This document shows, piece by piece, positions 62,201 through 64,000 of a stretch of 64,000 nt of DNA. The position numbers were made by a program, and so were the translations under genes. How positions within the stretch are numbered: the first letter of the stretch is position 1; each line of letters begins with the position of its first letter. A model generated the notes under the pieces. The model was not told where the DNA came from. It saw nothing but the letters and a program-made list of their open reading frames with translations, and made no database searches. The stretch is from Dyadobacter sp. CY345 (lineage in GTDB: Bacteria; Bacteroidota; Bacteroidia; Cytophagales; Spirosomataceae), in assembly GCF_021502725.1 (NCBI RefSeq), contig NZ_JAKFFS010000001.1, forward strand, positions 620,001 to 684,000. The letters are read 5' to 3'.

Positions 62201-62444
62201 GCGAATAATTTCCAGGTTTCAAATCAGAATTTAGGGAATAGGTGCCTTCCACGTCCGTGACCGTTCCGACAACTGTGCCTTTAATCAAAACAGATACGCC
62301 GGGTACACCCTGGCCGCTTCCGTCAGAAACCTTTCCTTTGATAGCATAGGATTGAGCAAAAGCTTCGAAGGAAATTAACAGTACCACTGCCATTGCGGAT
62401 ACGCACCGCAGGAAGTGTATAGGTAAATAAATCTTTTTTCTCAT
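59271..62444 (-). CDS. SusC/RagA-family TonB-dependent outer-membrane transporter
   Basis: This 1057-residue protein starts at the ATG at 62444 (MRKKIYLPIHFLRCV, signal ending FAQ). The frame extends to 62522, but the added residues precede the signal peptide and overlap the promoter region. Domains: signal (about 1-31), carboxypeptidase-regulatory-like domain (IKGKVSDGSGQGVPGVSVLIKGT, about 35-110), TonB box/plug (LDEVVVTGS then LQGKVPGAQI and SDPLYVIDGVI), and a 22-strand barrel ending with RTYQVKISASF. It imports the ligand delivered by the SusD-type lipoprotein encoded next, powered by TonB. The operon reads away from a DeoR-family regulator. Confidence 0.95.
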   Translation of the reverse strand: MRKKIYLPIHFLRCVSAMAVVLLISFEAFAQSYAIKGKVSDGSGQGVPGVSVLIKGTVVGTVTDVEGTYSLNSDLKPGNYSLDFSSIGYAPVSQAVTLGNQTSVVVDVTVKEAIAQLDEVVVTGSTIKTTRRQLGNAINSISSKELANSGSANLFSALQGKVPGAQITQNSGDPSGGMTIRLRGIKSLQGNSDPLYVIDGVILSNASINVSQYALSDQVGSAVVGSNRMSDINPADIESMNIINGAAAAAQYGSRASNGVVLITTKRGKSGAPQINFSTSVNVNELRKKLKISTYGKQFGFASLRLGTITGLSAAQISANPGVTTTPVTRDGVTANLATNLVDVNRYDYQDEIFRTGYGTDNALSISGGNEKTQYYASLSYMKNQGIIEGTDFQRYGLRVRLEQRLASWAKLSAGLTYNNSFSNEKPNGNVFYSPINSINITNNIYDITQRDAQGNLLGVEPTRVNPLTTIEEMKFTQAVNRTVNDIQLNLTPLKGLNIDWVFGIDVFSQLGKNLIPPYPYGTSSGLPAERYPKGFAANVNANTFLYNNDINISYERELSPDFKLNVAAGTSYQNSKTDISASNGQNLAPSFETVNGAASTTVKATYGLDQWDLFGVFGQATFGYKNLAFITGAVRSDRSSKFSSSEANQVYPKFSASFIPSDLGFWEEKGIGKVINSAKLRYSWGKSGNMTGIGTYDRFWQFNSVPFLGQNTILPSSTLANERVRPEFMTENEGGIDFTFLKNKLTLGLTAYTQKITDLVVNRVLAPSSGGTSIINNVGEMENKGYEVSLGYTPIQTKDLTWDVSIIYSQNRNKITQLGSPLVALNSVTGAPSYLVQGQAASVFYGTFFARNEDGSQFLTAQGLPQSQKGVQSTTDPLAYTASPKNNDGQFSTNTTVRKVIGNPNPKWTGSFVSNLTYKRFGFRFLLDAVQGVDVFNADRRTRQGVGIGDYAERELTGELQRGYVYSIYNTEEWRIDDASFVKLREISLSYTLPNVIKNVRNINVALSGRNLISWDNYDGFDPETNAGGNSDLLRGVDFGNVPIPRTYQVKISASF

Positions 62445-62498
62445 AAGTGACTTTTTTAGAGGATGACAGAAAAGCTCATAAAAACGCAATGGTCTCGA

Positions 62499-62529
62499 CA
62501 AATATCTGCATATGCTTTTCAATTATCAA
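62499..62529 (-). promoter_or_regulatory. Putative promoter of the susC/susD operon
   Basis: On the minus strand TTG (62529-62527) and GATATTTG (62506-62499) are 20 bases apart, matching the Bacteroidota -33 TTG / -7 TAnnTTTG promoter with one mismatch. The leader to the susC ATG would be about 50 bases. Confidence 0.4.
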
Positions 62530-62590
62530 TATGTGGTTTAAATTTTTTTGATAAATTTTTGTTAAAATGCCGTAGATAATTTTTAAAATA

Positions 62591-62598
62591 TACTTTTG
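62591..62598 (+). promoter_or_regulatory. Putative -7 box of the DeoR-family gene
   Basis: TACTTTTG matches the Bacteroidota -7 consensus TAnnTTTG. A -33 TTG at the right distance is not seen. A start near 62605 would favour one of the later ATGs (62655 or 62676) of the gene. Confidence 0.4.
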
Positions 62599-62675
62599 TT
62601 TAAAATTTTAGACTGCGAATGTCTTTAATTGTAGAATTTATTCTGAAAATACATATGATACAATCTTTGACCTCC

Positions 62676-63422
62676 ATGATGAAGAAAGAGCGGCAGATGC
62701 TTATTATGAAGGAGATAAACCTGCATAACCGTGCACTTTCGTCCGATCTAAGTGTTTCTTTGAATGTTTCTGAGGATACGATTCGAAGAGATTTAAACGA
62801 GCTGGCGGAGGCGGGTAAACTTGTTAAAGTTCACGGGGGTGCATTATCCAAGTCATACCAGTTTAATTATCCGACTGTTGAGGCATATGCTTCTTCCGCC
62901 AAACAGGTCATTGCTCAAAAAGCATCTCAGTTGATCAAAAACGATATGTTTGTAGTGATTGGTGGTGGGACAACTGTCAGCGAACTGATCCGGCATATTC
63001 CTCTGGATACTACTGCTACTTTTTTTACAGTCAGTTTGTTAACTGCTTTGCAGTTATGTGATCACTCAAAAGCGACCGTTATATTCATCGGCGGGACCAT
63101 TGCAAAAACTTCACAAATTAGTTCAGGGGGAGAGGTTATCAGTCGTTTTGCCGATATTCATGCGGATTTGTGCGTGTTAGGTGCAAACGGTATCAGTTTC
63201 AATGAAGGAATTACGGACTCAGATATGGAAACGGTACAGGTGAAACGCGCGATGATGAAAGCTTCTAAACAGACGGCAATACTGACCATTTCCGAAAAAC
63301 TGGATTCAGTTCAGCGCTTAAGAGTTTGCGACCTTGATGAAATAAATTATCTGATAACGGAATTGGCGGCTGATAGCGGAGCGTTGAAAGCTTACAAGCG
63401 CGAAAGGTTGACAATTATTTAA
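62676..63422 (+). CDS. DeoR/GlpR-family transcriptional regulator
   Basis: This protein has 248 residues from the ATG at 62676 (MMKKERQMLIMKEI). Earlier in-frame ATGs at 62655 and 62619 would add 7 or 19 residues, but DeoR proteins normally begin just before KERxxxI, and the -7 box leaves little leader for 62619. The helix-turn-helix is LSSDLSVSLNVSEDTIRRDLNELAEAGKLVKVHGGAL, the family's hallmark. The sugar-phosphate-sensing domain includes IGGGTTVSELIRHIP and GANGISFNEGITDSDMETVQVKRAM. It probably represses the divergent SusC/SusD operon and responds to a phosphorylated sugar; that target is inferred from position. Confidence 0.9.
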   Translation: MMKKERQMLIMKEINLHNRALSSDLSVSLNVSEDTIRRDLNELAEAGKLVKVHGGALSKSYQFNYPTVEAYASSAKQVIAQKASQLIKNDMFVVIGGGTTVSELIRHIPLDTTATFFTVSLLTALQLCDHSKATVIFIGGTIAKTSQISSGGEVISRFADIHADLCVLGANGISFNEGITDSDMETVQVKRAMMKASKQTAILTISEKLDSVQRLRVCDLDEINYLITELAADSGALKAYKRERLTII

Positions 63423-63439
63423 AATTTCGTCCATATCAA

Positions 63440-63808
63440 AATTATTAAATAATAGTTATTGTCGCCCCGATGGGGCTGGTCTGTTCTGAGGCTACTCAAA
63501 TTTCTACAATACTTTCATCCCTTCTGGATTGTTTCCTGGCAAACGTGGGTTCGTTGATAATTCGCTAGTATTGTCAACGAAAATTACATCAAATACAGGA
63601 TTGTTCCGGTTGAAACCACGATTAAAAAATCCCGGAGTTATTAAAGGATTATAGAAAACACGATCAGTTGATCTGACCGAAAACCTCGTCGGAATTATTC
63701 TGGCTGAATCCACGATTAAAAAATCCCAACGGGATGAAAGTATTATAGCTAATAAGATGAATTGGTCCATCAAAACCCTGAAAGGGTGACATAATACTAT
63801 TCGGGGAT
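63440..63808. repeat. REP-like repeats related to those in the thi operon
   Basis: CTACAATACTTTCATCCCTT then CTGGATTGTT (63504 on) is a direct half-unit, and AAATCCCAACGGGATGAAAG (from 63720) with CCCTGAAAGGGTGACATAAT is an inverted unit of the family found at 9.0-9.9 kb. An 18-base sequence CCACGATTAAAAAATCCC occurs twice exactly (63616 and 63710), 94 bp apart. No protein is encoded in the interval. Confidence 0.7.
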
Positions 63809-63829
63809 TAAAATCAATTAATAACTAAA

Positions 63830-64000
63830 TCAAGGCAATGCGAATGCCACATAACTATCGCCCTTTTTCGTGCCTAATTTTGTTCCGCCACAGGCAACAA
63901 CCACGAACTGTTTCCCATTAACTTCATAGGTGCTGGGCGTTGCGAATCCTGCCGCTGGCAACTCCGTTTGCCATAAAAGCTTGCCCGTTTTCTTGTCAAA
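63830..64000 (-). CDS. PQQ-dependent (quinoprotein) dehydrogenase, C-terminal end (cut by window edge)
   Basis: The last 56 residues before the stop at 63830-63832 are visible, and the gene enters from the right edge. [20 protein letters not shown] then [20 protein letters not shown] and [12 protein letters not shown] is the final blade of the quinoprotein beta-propeller; [31 protein letters not shown] is typical of PQQ-dependent glucose/alcohol dehydrogenases. The enzyme would oxidise a sugar or alcohol in the periplasm and pass electrons to the respiratory chain. Specificity cannot be judged from this fragment. Confidence 0.8.
   Translation of the reverse strand, partial: FDKKTGKLLWQTELPAAGFATPSTYEVNGKQFVVVACGGTKLGTKKGDSYVAFALP

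Overview
The window looks like chromosome of a Bacteroidota member, most likely order Cytophagales and close to Dyadobacter/Spirosoma. That placement is an inference from gene content. The supporting signs are a SusC/SusD pair, a type IX secretion (T9SS) C-terminal sorting domain, many short lipoproteins, Bacteroidota-type TAnnTTTG promoter boxes, almost no Shine-Dalgarno sequences, and a very large set of ~800-residue FtsX/MacB-type permeases with the C-terminal signature NPVKSLKSE. No rRNA, tRNA, CRISPR array, transposase or phage gene was recognised.

Layout. 0-8 kb: a cut-off GDPD/PI-PLC-like gene, an amino-acid permease, a lipoprotein, a DUF1800/DUF1501 pair, a sensor histidine kinase and a HAD phosphatase. 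8-12 kb: a TPP-riboswitch-controlled thiamine operon thiM-thiE-thiD-tenA. Between thiM and thiE, about 0.9 kb is filled with direct and inverted REP-like repeats and a fossil of a second thiM 3' end. 12-16 kb: a PNPOx-like protein, a DUF892 ferritin-like protein and a secreted GH127 glycosidase. 15.8-34 kb: a sigma-54 (NtrC-type) response regulator, an HlyD-type adaptor, one MacB/LolD-type ATPase, five large permeases, a decayed permease tail, a RelE/ParE-type toxin-antitoxin pair and two small unknown genes. 34-44 kb: an AztD-like zinc lipoprotein with two Zur-like boxes, a class-A-beta-lactamase-like hydrolase, an ECF sigma factor, a 1.36-kb gene desert with a nested RNA-like fold, a T9SS-exported three-repeat protein, a GH1 beta-glucosidase, two small lipoproteins and a TSGGS-repeat DUF4097 protein. 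44.4-57.5 kb: a second run of five large permeases. 57.9-64 kb: a SusD/SusC pair with a divergent DeoR-family regulator, REP-like repeats, and the end of a PQQ-dependent dehydrogenase.

Most interesting signal. Several promoters in the permease region share one undescribed architecture. It consists of two dyads of the TGT-N10-ACA type (roughly TGTYCG-N4-CGRACA) spaced 20 bp, a TTGATTATCAGT element 45-46 bp after the start of the second dyad, and a TGGCAT/TGGTAT -24/-12-like sequence 67-81 bp after it. It occurs upstream of the adaptor gene (17.45 kb), the first gene of permease run 1 (23.15 kb) and the first gene of permease run 2 (44.3 kb). A related copy at 57.6 kb has no recognisable gene after it. 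This fits a sigma-54 regulon run by the NtrC-type regulator encoded next to it (15821-17185). I propose that the orphan histidine kinase at 5904-7244 is the separated partner of that regulator. The regulator, adaptor, one shared ATPase and ten permeases would then form a signal-controlled envelope efflux or lipid/peptide-export system; its substrate cannot be read from the sequence.
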